Assembly: GCA_017893485.1 (NCBI GenBank)
Contig: CM030366.1
Coordinates: 205,151,826-205,215,825, forward strand
Direction of reading: 5' to 3'
Length of the DNA: 64,000 nt
DNA from: Hemerocallis citrina
Lineage: Eukaryota > Streptophyta > Magnoliopsida > Asparagales > Asphodelaceae
The notes below the pieces were generated by a model. The model had not been told where the DNA came from, made no database searches, and saw only the letters and a program-made list of their open reading frames with translations. The first letter of the stretch is position 1; each line of letters begins with the position of its first letter. The position numbers were made by a program, and so were the translations under genes. Below, in pieces: positions 1 to 11,151 of this stretch.

Positions 1-1140
1 ATTTTCAGCCAGGCTAAAGATTAAGAATAGCAGAACATAAGTGGGTGTATCAGATTAACTTATTAACATTCAGGTCTGTACAAAGGTATGCAAAATATTG
101 ATAAAACATAAAAAAGATATAACTTTTATAAATGCAATATCATTTCTGTTAGTAGCTGCATATGTAAACTGTATCAAATCGTAGATGCAACTGCTCTCCC
201 TCAAATAAAGAGCGATATATGATCAAACACTTCACAGTGCATAATCTTGAGTAGTGTTCATTTCAAGAAGACCGGAACAGATGGACCAAATAACCTTAAG
301 ATGATTCTGTAAGCAGTAAGCCCCACGTTTCCCACATGAGTATCTTATTCGATATTGATACAGTTAACTTAGAAATAAGTTCAACTCTACCCAATTACTT
401 AAATATTTTGGTCTTCTCAAAAGTCCAAATGAACACTACTCTGGCTATGCAAGAATCATGATGTCTCTCTAAAAATTGAGTTCGATCAAAAATTTCCTTA
501 TCTTACAGAAAGTGGTGCGTTGATCCACCACTTGATACAACTTACTAATTGCATCTTCTAACAGAATGTTGCGCTTACTTTAACAGTTAGATCCTTGCAA
601 AAGCTAGTCAAAGTTATCAGCGAAGGGGGCCGCATACTTATAGGTTGCGATCACTACAATCTTATATTATGGTTTGGCCCGGCTATGGAGCACGAGATTT
701 CAGATTTGATTGGAGAACCTCTCAACCTAACACTCAACCCATCAAAGGAAAAGATAACATAATCTAAAAAATATTCTACCCGTCAAAGGAAAAGAGAACA
801 TAGTATTCATCCACAAAATGAAAAGAGAAGAAAGAAAAAGATAATTAATAGAGATATACAAAGGTAAATAAACAATGTAGCTAAGAGATTGTTTAATAAA
901 ACAATTACACATAACATCCTCCGTAACCCACCAAATCCCTTGAAAATATTGTATTGCGCCTACTAGTATAGACCCATACAGTGATACAGATGACAATGTT
1001 TATTAGGATCACTCATTATAGAAATTTGAATCGCTATTCTCTATGAGATTTGCAACAAAAGAATAGGTTTTTAATAAATGGTCTAGAGAATTCAATAGTT
1101 GATGATTTCTTGATTGTTAACAGCTAACTCCAAATGCAAC
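1..1140. other. Unassigned AT-rich DNA, left edge
   Basis: I see no convincing gene, repeat boundary or RNA gene here. Since the Mpo1-like exon at 1859-2179 reads leftward, this stretch may be intron or downstream gene sequence, but I could not recognise the expected next exon of that family. Confidence 0.4.
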
Positions 1141-1486
1141 AAGGAATGATTTCGGTTGTGTATGAGAATGGAGTTAGTTAAGAAAGCTCGAGTTTTGGAG
1201 AGTTATCTCCAAAACAATAGTTTTCTCAATTTTGGGTTGTTTGAGAGCCAACCTGGATTTGAGATAACTCCAATTATCTCAACTCCACTAGGACCTCATT
1301 TTTCTAAACTTTGGCAAAGACTCCAAAATTATGGAGTTTAGTTAACTTTAGTGGCTTGCCAAACACCCCTATAAGAAGTGGAGTTAAGAAATCTTTTAAG
1401 TGAAAGTAGAGGTGTAATAACTAAAGTTCGCAAACTTCTAACTCCACTTAAAAATAAAACCCAACTCCATTCCAAATCACAGCCTT
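1141..1486. repeat. Possible MITE-like repeat
   Basis: The two ends are imperfect inverted copies: the left begins AAGGAATGATTTCGG and the reverse complement of the right begins AAGGCTGTGATTTGG; both run into a GAATGGAGTT motif. The interior has several short inverted motifs around CTCCAAAA/GAGTTTTGG and reads through GCCAAACACCCC, common near ends of plant DNA transposons. I found no clear target-site duplication. A 61-codon open frame inside has no recognisable product. Confidence 0.35.
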
Positions 1487-1858
1487 AACAGTTCACTCAG
1501 TACTAGCACGTGTGGATATACCCCTTTCAAAATAAACTACCTGCATAAATGCAGAGTTATTTCTCCAACATCAATAAAAAATTGCAACATAAAACCCCCA
1601 ACTGCTACCACACATGTTTCATCAAAATACCACAACAATTGGAACAAATTGACAACAACAGTAAGACTTAAACCTCTTTGCTATAAGACAGTTAATTGCT
1701 ACAAGAACCTATTCTGCTCAAATAATTATGGCACTGCTTATTTGACGTACAACATGCAGAAGAATTAGTCACAATTTATAATAATTATAATTTTTTAATA
1801 AAAAAAATTACAATTGAAAAATTAATCAAACACGATATATCAATCTATATATGGGTAC

Positions 1859-2179
1859 CTTCCAAGCAAGAGAGTAGCCCAGTTGAGAAGCCACGGAACC
1901 ACTAGAAACCCAACAAACCATACACAGCAGAGCAGCCAAGAAACCAGCTTTCTTGTCCATAAGGACATAGAAAGTGCCATTGATGACTGCAAGGACAAAA
2001 CCCATGTTGATGTCAAGGCCGAGGAAGTGGAAGAAGGTAGGGGTGAAGTGGAAGGGGATGAGGGTAGTGTACAAGATCGGCCAAACAAAGATGGTGTGGA
2101 TCAGAATGTTTGTTGGGTTGCTGTGGTAAGCCCCATAGAATGCAAAGTGCTTCTCCAAATCAAATAGCCCTTTTCCCAT
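1859..2179 (-). CDS. Mpo1-like (DUF962/YGL010w family) protein, first exon
   Basis: Start ATG is at 2179-2177 on the minus strand and is followed by Gly-Lys-Gly-Leu-Phe-Asp-Leu-Glu-Lys-His-Phe, the typical N-terminus of the plant family; the open frame reaches further upstream but without ATG. The exon has the family's conserved block with Tyr-His-Ser-Asn-Pro and a His before Phe-Val-Trp-Pro, then two or three hydrophobic segments. It ends Ala-Trp-Lys, where AAG meets GTACCC (donor GT at 1858-1857). Read-through past that donor soon stops, supporting an intron. Yeast Mpo1 is an ER Fe(II)-dependent dioxygenase acting in alpha-oxidation of 2-hydroxy fatty acids; that role here is by homology only. 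The exon gives about 107 residues of a family usually near 200. The remaining exon(s) were not recognised between 1 and 1858, so the gene either continues off the window or is truncated. Confidence 0.75.
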
Positions 2180-2332
2180 CTCTTCTTTCTCTTGTTTGAT
2201 TTTTGGGTGGTTGGGTTTCGGCAAAGATTGGGGTTTTTATTGGGGAGTTTTAGGGGCTTGAAATTGGAGGATTGAGTGTTTGATTTTGAGATTGGAATTT
2301 GGAAGTTGGGGACTCGTAATTCTAGAAAGTTT

Positions 2333-2454
2333 GATTAGTATTTTGTTGAAAGTTCACGAGGTCTGCCTAAATTGTCACGCCTGGAGCTGGTATGATTAGT
2401 ATTTTGTTGAAAGTTCACGAGGTCTGCCTAAATTGTCACGCCTGGAGCTGGTAT
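2333..2454. repeat. 61-bp perfect tandem duplication
   Basis: Bases 2333-2393 are repeated without change at 2394-2454 (each begins GATTAGTATTTTG and ends GAGCTGGTAT). It lies about 150 bp upstream of the Mpo1-like start codon, so it is in or near that promoter or leader. Confidence 0.9.
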
Positions 2455-2945
2455 CGGGTCCTATCGGGTCGGGTCTTTCACTATCTAGATCCGGATTCGG
2501 TACATTACGGGTCTAAAAATTGGACCCGAATCTATACCCGGACTTTAAAAACTGGATCCAGATCCGGGTCCGGGTCATAGTTTTAAAAAATTACCCATCA
2601 AGTCCGGTAGTAGAGAATAAATATTTACACTTAAGTATTTTTGCACCCGATACCCTACGATTTTAACAATTTTTGCACTTAAGTACATGAATTAATATTA
2701 TATTTACACATCTATCTTAAACAATTACTTTTATATGTATATTCCCTAACCCTATTATTCAAATTCTATATGTGTAGGGGGTATTTTTTAACGGGTCCGG
2801 ATAGGTTCTATTTTGAGCAGACCCGAACCCGACCCGAAAGTGCATCGGATCTTATTTTAGGACCCAGACCTGGACTCGTATAGATCGGGTCGGTTCCAGT
2901 CCAATGTCGGGTCCGGGTCAGGTCCAGGTATCAGGTAAATGTGAC
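2455..2945. repeat. GGGTC/GACCC-rich repeat, likely non-autonomous element
   Basis: The left part has many GGGTC motifs (2455-2580) and the right part many GGGTC/GACCC motifs (2790-2935) around an AT-rich centre. The two flanks are roughly inverted relative to each other. The short motif TCACGCC occurs just left and just right of it (near 2432 and 2955), which might be a target duplication, but the boundary is uncertain. No coding potential. Confidence 0.45.
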
Positions 2946-3051
2946 AGTGCTACTCACGCCAACCAAACCAAACATCTGAACATGAAACACACTTTGTACT
3001 CTGTTTCTGAGATCCAGATAAAATGAGAAATGCTACTCATATATGAAATTA

Positions 3052-3823
3052 GAGCAGTGAGCCACTATCGTTTGCTAAAACTAAAAAATTAGCATTTTAG
3101 TTGAAAAAACATTACACTATCGTTCGCTAAAAACACCTAAATTTAGAATAGGAATGAACAATCAATCGCTAAAGATAGCAACGACTTTAGACAATTACTA
3201 AATATAGAAGAAGGATGATCAAACTGTGCCCGTTTAATTTTTTTATTATAATATGGTCAGACGGAAGATCATCTTTCGTCTGCCAAGTTCTTTAATAATT
3301 TTTTCTCAAAATTACTGAAATGTCATATAAAAATTGCGAAAATGCCATTTAAATAAATTTTAAAAATCAAAAAAATAATAATAATAATAATGCTCAAACG
3401 AAAGAAGATCTTCTGCCCGATAATTTGTTCATAATTTTTTTCAGAAAATTACTAAATTGCTATTACAATAATAATGAGACTGCCATCAAAAGAATTTTAA
3501 AAATAAAAAAAAGGAAAAAAAATGCATGAACTAAAGATCTTCATCCATCCAAGCAAATTGTTCACAATTTTTTTTCAAAAAATTATTAAATTGTCATTAC
3601 AATAATTACGAAAATGTCATTTAAATAATTTTTAAAATAAAAATAATAATAATAATTGCTCAGATGAAAGATCTTCTTCCGTCCGGCCGAAAAGAAGCTT
3701 TAAAGAAAAATAAAATCGTCTACTCTTCTAAATTTAGCACTAAACGACTGCAGCAGTCGACGTCAAAATCTATTTGTCAAATGCTAAAATTGCAAATTTT
3801 AGCAGCAATGATAGTGGATGCTC
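3052..3823. mobile_element. MITE with GAGCA..CCACTATC terminal inverted repeats
   Basis: The left end reads GAGCAGTGAGCCACTATCG and the right end, reverse-complemented, GAGCATCCACTATCATTG; both continue into TTGCTAAAA-like sequence. TTA lies directly outside both ends (3049-3051 and 3824-3826), as expected of a PIF/Harbinger-type TTA duplication. The interior is a diverged tandem repeat of roughly 140 bp, each unit with a palindrome-like GACGGAAGATC..CTTTCGTC-type core near 3260, 3392 and 3661. A similar design recurs at 31529-32143. No transposase is encoded. Confidence 0.65.
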
Positions 3824-5156
3824 TTATATCCTAAACTCATAGTATGAGGTTTGTCTTTTAGCGATTGTTGAATGTTACTTATTTATCTTTTAGTGATTAA
3901 TAGATCCACCAATTTTTAAAAGGAAATTTTCATGTAAGTTTATGAAAGAATCTCATGTATATATAGCATTTTTCCGATAAAATTCATGGAACAAGTGCAG
4001 CATGTGCACCTACAAATTTAATATTTATGCTAAATATTAAAAAAAAAACTCACCGAAGTATATTGCGCATTTTAAAAAACCCCCACTAAACATTTTTTAA
4101 ATAAACCGCACTCAACTACGGCTTCAAAAAACTCACAGCGACGGAGTCAACTTCGGTTAGGTTTCATGTCACGTGCAGTGCCCGTGACTTTTTTTAGGAC
4201 AAAAATGTCCACTCATCAGAATCGTTGAATCTCCCACAAAAGCGTGCACCTATGATCAATTGTCCAGATATCTTCAAAATATGATTTATTATTTTTACTT
4301 TATTATTAATTTTTAATTCGGATTAATTAATTAGAAATTCAAAAAGTAAAAAATTTTGTTTTAATTAATTTAAAAGTAAAAAATAATTATAAATAAGGAA
4401 AAATATGCAAATATTCCAAAAAAAATAGAATTTTAGAAAAATTAATAAATATTCAAAAAATAATTTTAAAAAATAAGGAATTTTGATTTAAAATTTTGAA
4501 AAAATAATATAAAATTGAAAAAGATAGGAAAAATGTAGGAGAAAACAGAAAAATTTTAAAAAAATAATTAAAATTTTAAAATAATTAATTAAAAATCGGA
4601 AAACTAATTATAAAAATAGGGAAATTTGAATTAAATTTTTTTAAAATGATTAAAATTTGTAAGAAAATAAAATTATAAAAAACTTGGAAATTTTCCAAAA
4701 AAATAGAAACTTATAATAATTAATTAAAAATAAAAAATAGATTGTAAAAATACATAAATTTGATTTGAAATTTTGAAAAATGATTAAAATTGGATGAAAA
4801 AAAAAACAATTAGAAAAATCTAGAAAAAAAAATCAAAAAAATTAGAAATCTGTAAAAATTAATTAAAAATAAAAAAATTAATTATAAAAATTGGAAATTT
4901 TGAACATGAGTGTAAAATAGGGGGAAAAAAGGGAAAATGTAAAAAAAATGAAAAATATTACCAAAAAAATTTGAAATTTAGAATAATTAATTAAAATCCA
5001 AATTTTTATTGTAAAAATAGGGAAATTTTAGTTATAGTTTTTTTAAATGATTAAAAAATGAAAAAAAAATATGAAAAATCTAGGAAAAAGTGGGAAAATC
5101 CATAGAATTCTACAAAGATGCAACTACTTCCAAAAGCTCAGGTGTTGCTTCTTATA

Positions 5157-5666
5157 CTAGTAATTTGCATATGTGGTGCACGTTTTTTTTTTTTCTTAAG
5201 TTCATTTTTCACAAATTTACCCTAATATGTACAATCTATATTTTACCTAAATTTGGGGATTTAATATGTACATGCGATGCACGTTTTTTCATTTTATTTT
5301 TGAGCTTCTAGATTTAATCTAGGGCATTTTGGTCAAAAATAATTTTTTTCATCTTCTGGATTGAAAAAAAACATCTTAATTGGGACCCAAATATCTGTAT
5401 TGGTACCAACTTATTTTGGAACAAAATGTCTAAAATTAAATCCAGAAGCTGGAAAAAAAATTGGTCCCAATTTGAGTATTTTTGTCCCAAAATAAATCTA
5501 AAGCTCAAAAAAAATTGAGAAAATGTGCATCGCATGTACAGAATAATCCCCCCAATTTGGGTAAAATATAAATTGCACATATTAGATTAATTTATGGAAG
5601 AATGAGCTGAAGGAAAGGAAATACAAAAAAAAAAACAAAACATGCATCACACATGCAGATTACTAG
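5157..5666. mobile_element. Inverted-repeat element with Helitron-like 3' ends on both sides
   Basis: The left edge begins CTAGTAATTTGCATATG and the right edge ends GCAGATTACTAG, so both outward ends match a Helitron 3' terminus (hairpin of the GTGCATCGCAC type, then TTACTAG). The two halves are inverted copies around about 5411, including internal GTACATGCGATGCACG (5269) and its reverse complement (5524). It looks like two related 3' ends joined head to head. No coding potential beyond short shadow frames. Confidence 0.55.
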
Positions 5667-6114
5667 TATATGAAGATGCAACGCCATAAATAAACTGATG
5701 GAACCAAGTCTCTGATAACACCTTAAAATAGTCCAAGAGGATAGTTGCATCTATGAACTTCTAAGAATCTTTTTTTTTGAACTTCTAGAAACCAAGTCTA
5801 TGATAACACAATAAAATAGTTCAAGAGGTTATTAGAATTTTTTTTTTTAACTTTTTGAAGTAGTTGTATATTTCTAGAACTTCTATACATTTTTCTTAAT
5901 TTTTTCCATCTTTTAATCATTTTTCCCCCCAAAATTATAAAATTTTATATTTTTTATAATTATTTTTTGGGTTTTTAATTAACTATTTTAAATTTCTAAT
6001 TATTTTTTGTACTTTTCCATTTTTCTAAATATTTTCATATTTTTTTTTCAATTTTTAACCATTTTTTCAAAATTTCTTTTTTTATAAAATATTTTTTGTA
6101 TTTTTAATTAATTA
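5667..6114. repeat. AT-rich arm of the long inverted-repeat element
   Basis: This continues the host element. GAAGTAGTTGTATATTTC near 5858 is the inverted counterpart of the GCAACTACTTCC stretch near 5120, and the following T-rich sequence mirrors 4500-5090. No gene is present. Confidence 0.5.
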
Positions 6115-6930
6115 TGTCACGCCCCGCTTTCCAAAAGGGAATACGGAATACAGATACGTAACTAAGTCCAGCGAATGATTTTCATCATCCATAAGCTGCC
6201 AGAAATCTTTACAACATTTCACTGGAAATAATCAGAGTCGGAAACAATAAAAGTCAACCAAGCATACATATATAAATCAAAATATCAACAGGATTTACTT
6301 GAAACCAAAATATTATAATCTCAAATAAATCAAATCTGGACAAGTGAATATTATGGGTCACATTGCCCAATACAAATAATCCAAGTAGCAAAATACAATT
6401 GTTCAAAAAAAAACAACAATAAATAATAAATAGCAAAACTCCAGCAACTAGTATCTCATGTCACCAACTTCATCTGGCAACTGGTCTCCAAATTTATAGT
6501 TTAATAAATTGTAGGAAGAGAAAAAAAAAAATTAAACTCCCGTCAATGCAAGTTACGAGCCGCTTGTAGTGCAGGATACAAGTACATGAAAGGGTAAATA
6601 ACATAGCATGGAAAAGGCATGAATCATGAACAAAATCAAGTAATGTGATATGCAACAGGGTACAGGTAATATGTAACAGATGTCAAGTATCATTCAAGCA
6701 GGTAAACAGGTAACAAGTGAACAGGTAAACAAGTAGCATGTACAGGTAATCATGTAACAGGTAATCATATATGTCAAGTATTGTATTATTACTATCTAGG
6801 TAGCACTTCATGCGTCCATACTTTTACCACATGGTTGCTACATTCAAAAAAGTTACATTTAGACCTAGTGGTGGGTTTCTATAGGACCGTGTGCTCAGGC
6901 ATCAAGTCAAGTAACAAGTAACAGGTAAAC

Positions 6931-7192
6931 AGGCAAGAATCACGTAGTGAAATCGTGGCAACAGAAACAGGCATGAATCATGTAGTCATAAAACATGACA
7001 ACATGTAATAACAGGCATGAATCATGTAATCATGAAACATGGCAAATTATAATAATAACAGGCATGAATCATGTAATCGTGAGTTCATGGCATAATATAA
7101 AAAAATAATAGGCATGAATCATGTAATCGTGAGTTCATGGCAGAATATAATAATAACATACATGAATCATGTAATCATGAAACATGGCAACA
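6931..7192. repeat. Tandem repeat, ~44-50 bp unit, about 5-6 copies
   Basis: Units begin AGGCATGAATCATGTAATC and contain partly palindromic CATGAATCATG...CATGG sequence; successive starts fall near 6931, 6969, 7013, 7060, 7110 and 7158. A looser CAGGTAA-rich stretch precedes it (6650-6780). It lies inside the probable solo LTR. Confidence 0.75.
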
Positions 7193-9271
7193 GATAATGG
7201 GATCACGGGACCCTTTCTGAGTACACATACCTATATTGTCCACTACCAAGGTATTTCTCTTAACCCCGGCTTGTTACATTTTATTATTATTAAACAGGCA
7301 TGTACGTGTCACAAAACAGAGTAAGAATATCATGTCATAAACAAGTACCAGGTTCAGGTTGCAAGATAAACATGTACGAGTGAAAGACAACATATAAAAA
7401 GATAGAACAACGAAAATTATAGTTTAGGACAGCAAGACAGCACTGCACTAAATCTGGAATTCCAGTTGCTACAAACTTGCAAACCTGGATTCGTCAAAGA
7501 ATTTGAAAAGTAGACTCCCGACCGAATCCAGCAAATATATACAAGCCATATGGTATTTTACAACAACAAGTCTCAAAAATGATTTGAATCCAGAAAACAC
7601 GTTCAGCCAGAAATCAGAAGTTTGTATTCATATACAGGAAAACAGCATGAAAAATCACAAATTAAATCCACGAAAAATCTGGTGTATTCCCTAGTATGTT
7701 TAGTATCAGAAAATAAAGTTTCATAATTTTTCAAAAAAAATAGAATAGTTAAGTAAAATCAGAAAACGGCAAGAAACAGTAGTTTCGTAAATCTGGAATC
7801 ATAAACACTGTAGTACGAACATAGCAATTTCTCACAAAATACAAATCAAAATCCAGATCCGTCAAAAGGGTGATAAAATAGATACAGTAGGATAACTTTC
7901 ATATTAAGAAAGATTTTAGTGACAGCAGATAGAATTAGGTCAAAAATTCGGTTCTTTACTGAACAGTAAGGATAATCTGATACTATAGTAGTCATTTACA
8001 AGTACAGAATAGTTTGTAAAACTCATCAACTAAATCCACAAAAATTCAGGATTAATCCCAATCAAGTCTAGTTGTATTGTACAAAATATTGGATCAAAAT
8101 AATACTTTTAACATCACGATAAAAATAGATTACTCTTTAGAATTCATAGAAAACCAAATCTGGAATCTCTCTACACCTCTGTAGTAAAATAGACATAACT
8201 CACAACTCATAAAATGAAACTGAGATCCGTCAGAAGGGCTGGAAAATTGGCAGAATTCTCTACAGTTCATATTCACAAATATTTTTCATATACTGACCTT
8301 AATAGAGTCTAAAATACTGATCAAAAGTAAGGTAACTTAAAATATAGAATTATTCTTCGAACATAAAATCATATAATTCATGTAAAACTCATCCAAATCC
8401 GCCCCAACATGAAATGTAGTGTACTAGATGTCCAAACAATATGGTATAGGATATTTTGCAAGTCCATGACAAGTATAGCACGAATAACACTTCAAACACA
8501 CGATATCCCAAAATAGCATGTACATATACATCCAAAAGTGGTCATCCCTAGTTGTTTCATGTCATGTATGTCGTGAGGCAACTATGGTCGAATCGATACA
8601 ATAGGGACAATATGTAACAGAGGATTCACACACGAATTGTCTTTAGAACCCAACTACACTACAAGCGGTATTTTGTACTTGTATTATACAAAGAAAAAAA
8701 TACAAGTTACTTTCCTGAGAAACGATGACAGGAACGAAGCAAAGCGAGAATAACGGGAACGGATTCCCGGGGCACGAACACAACGATCGCACAAACCAAT
8801 CACGACTCACGAACACGAACCACGAATACGGACAACGAACCACGGCAACGAACTACGACCACAACAACGAGCACCCGCACACAACAAGAACAACACGCAC
8901 ACCAAGACCAAGCAACTACAAGTGTGTTTTCTATTCCGTCGACGGGGAAGAAAACACAGCATGGGAGAGCGGAGAACACCGGAAGACGGGCAAAAGGTGG
9001 GAGGGGGACTACAGAGAGGTGCAGTCACTACCTCGGGGTGCTGGTGCGTCACCGAGATGAGGGAGCACAGGGCCAGAGGGGTGTCGTCTGCTGGCAGCAA
9101 CTGTCGCTGCAGGTGGCAGGACAGGGAGGCTATAGCAGGGCGATGCATCGCTGCCAGACAAGAGGAGAAGGATAGGGGGAGAGATGATCGGAGACCGGGG
9201 GGGGTGCAAGGGGGATAGAACAGAGAGTAAGGAGGTACGACTGAGAGGATGAAGAACATGGAGACTCGATG

Positions 9272-9747
9272 TGTAATGCCCCTGCCCCTAGCTTAGATAA
9301 TTTATACAATTTATAAGACAAATTAGATACTATGTAGTACAACTGCCCACCACAGGTGCCTCTCAAAAGGTGGTTAACTGGATTGGTGACTCTTGATCAT
9401 AGGCTATTATATTTTAATATTATTATAATTATTTTTACTACCGATATAGGACATTTCTCATTCAAACTCTTCTGTTTTTACTCTCCTCCGAGAGCTCACA
9501 GAAAGCCGGCTACGTCACCATATGGTGACGTCACCCTTGAAGGCCAACATCACATTTGTTCTCTTCCTTCTCCATCACGTGTGCCCCCCCCCCCACCTAT
9601 TTAATACAATCCATTTCCCATTTTCAAATTATTACCAATATGCCATCTAGCATATTTTTCTTATATAACAACCACTTTTCTATCTTTTTCAACATATATA
9701 TTATTTTATATACTATTATACTCTTTTGAAAACTACGGGATGTTACA
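9272..9747 (-). repeat. 3' LTR of the TRIM-like element
   Basis: A 476-bp LTR, alignable by eye over its whole length to 9991-10926 apart from the Helitron in that copy. It contains CACCATATGGTGACGTCA near 9517 and a run of Cs near 9585 that differs in length between the copies. Confidence 0.8.
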
Positions 9748-9990
9748 CACACACCCCCTTCAGAAATCAGCATCCACGCTGAGCATGGGCATGCACAATC
9801 TAGTGCAGGATCTCCTTTCTAACCGTTGTGGAGCATCTGCTCTTCTATCCGTTCGATCATTCATGATCCCGGAGTACACCGCTCGATCAATAACAGTCTC
9901 GAATTTAATTGAGGGCTGACCATAGTCCTGGAGTATGCCGCCCGACTATATGCCCCACACTCAGTGTCGAAAGTCGGCTCTGGTACCATT

Positions 9991-10926
9991 TGTAACGCCC
10001 ATGCCTCTAGCTCAGACAATTTATACAATTTATAAGACAAATTAGATACTATGTAGTACAACTGCCCACCACAGACTGCCTCTCAAAAGGTGGTTAACTG
10101 GATTTGTGACTCTTGATCATAGGCTATTATGTTTTAATATTATTATGATCATTTTTACTCTCGATATGGGACATTTCTCATTCAAACTCTTCTGTTTTTA
10201 CTCTCCTCCGAGAGCTCACAGAAAGCCGGCCACGTCACCATATGGTGACGTCGCCCTTGAAGGCCAACAGCACATTTGTTCTTTTCCTTCTCCATCACGC
10301 GTGTGCCCCCCCCCCCCCCCACCTATTTAATACAATCCATTTCACATTTTCAAATTTATTACCAATATGCCATCTAGCATATCTATATAATAAAACACAA
10401 AGAAAGCTATCAAGTGGTTCTCCTTCAATCCCTAAAAAAATCAAAGGCTCAGATCTCACATCACAAAACATATTTTCCCCCCAAAAGTTTCCCTCCAAAA
10501 CTCAAATTCAAATCCCCCACCCAAAACAACTCCTATATATATATATATATATTTTAATTCCCCCCCCCCCCCTCTCTCCCTCCCTCTTCTATTCAAAAAT
10601 TTAAGAAAATAAAAATAAAATTTTTTAAAAAAAAAAATGAAACTTTAAAAGTAGTTCAAAAAATTCAAAAAAATCATATAATATGCTTTTTGCTGGACCC
10701 CCAAAAGTTTATCATATAATATGTTTGCTACTTCAATTAATTTTTGCTCGACCTCCAAAACTATTTTATATTATCAAACAAAGTGCACCGTTCCGAAGAC
10801 GTGCCGTAGGCACGTGTCAACGGGCAAACCTAGTTTTTCTTATATAACAGCCACTTTTCTATCTTTTTCAACATATATATTATTTTATATACTACTATAC
10901 TCTTTTGAAAGATACGGGGCGTTACA
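9991..10926 (-). repeat. 5' LTR of the TRIM-like element, Helitron-interrupted
   Basis: Same LTR as 9272-9747. The continuity GCATA|TTTTTCTTATATAAC seen in the 3' LTR is broken here exactly at 10381/10834 by the Helitron at 10382-10833. The primer-binding site lies just beyond 9991 on the minus strand. Confidence 0.8.
10382..10833 (+). mobile_element. Non-autonomous Helitron
   Basis: It begins TCTATATAATAAAA, has a 3' hairpin ACGTGCC-GTA-GGCACGT, and ends CTAG 12 nt after the hairpin. It inserted between A and T. Comparison with the undisturbed LTR copy (9272-9747) shows that the flanks join with no gain or loss, the standard mark of a Helitron. It encodes nothing and includes (TA)n and poly-C stretches (10538-10572). 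Confidence 0.85.
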
Positions 10927-10964
10927 TGATGGGTTCAAGATGGGGAAACAGGAGCATGGGTATA

Positions 10965-11151
10965 TCTCTAATATTATAATGGGAGAAGGCCTTAGTGTCA
11001 TTTGTAAATATTTTTTCATTCTGCCAACCCGTGCAATACACGTACATAACTATTATAAAGGAGGTTCCAAGTTCAAATCCAGACTATGTCTAATTTTTTA
11101 TTGTAAAAAACTATATTTATTAAGACATGCATCGCACGTGTAAATTACTAG
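10965..11151 (+). mobile_element. Small non-autonomous Helitron
   Basis: It starts TCTCTAATATTATAATGGG after an A and ends with a GCATCGCACGTGTAAATTACTAG terminus before a T. The minus-strand Helitron at 17432-17991 has the same start (TCTAATATTATAAT) and the same 3' motif, so they belong to one family. Confidence 0.7.

Larger units (their letters stand above)
9272..10926 (-). mobile_element. TRIM-like miniature LTR retrotransposon (minus strand)
   Basis: Two LTR copies flank a 243-bp interior. On the minus strand the 5' LTR is 10926-9991, followed two bases later by a primer-binding site TGGTACCAGAGC (9988-9977), close to the complement of initiator tRNA-Met. The 3' LTR is 9747-9272 and is preceded by a polypurine tract (GAAGGGGGTGTGTG, about 9761-9748). 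Both LTRs begin TGTAAC and end TTACA. The five bases outside are CGATG (left) and TGATG (right), a duplication with one mismatch. There is no coding capacity, so movement must depend on proteins from another element. The 5' LTR is longer (936 vs 476 bp) only because a Helitron sits in it. Confidence 0.8.

Noticed and set aside
541..720. Second exon of the Mpo1-like gene on the minus strand
   Set aside because: A weak Ala-Pro..Asp-Asn pattern was seen but lacks the conserved neighbours and splice sites.
1156..1341. 61-codon ORF
   Set aside because: Falls in the MITE-like repeat and has no similarity to known proteins.
8725..9259. Overlapping GC-richer open frames on both strands as a host gene
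   Set aside because: No frame shows a domain or codon pattern; the stretch is low-complexity ACGAAC-type sequence inside the probable solo LTR.
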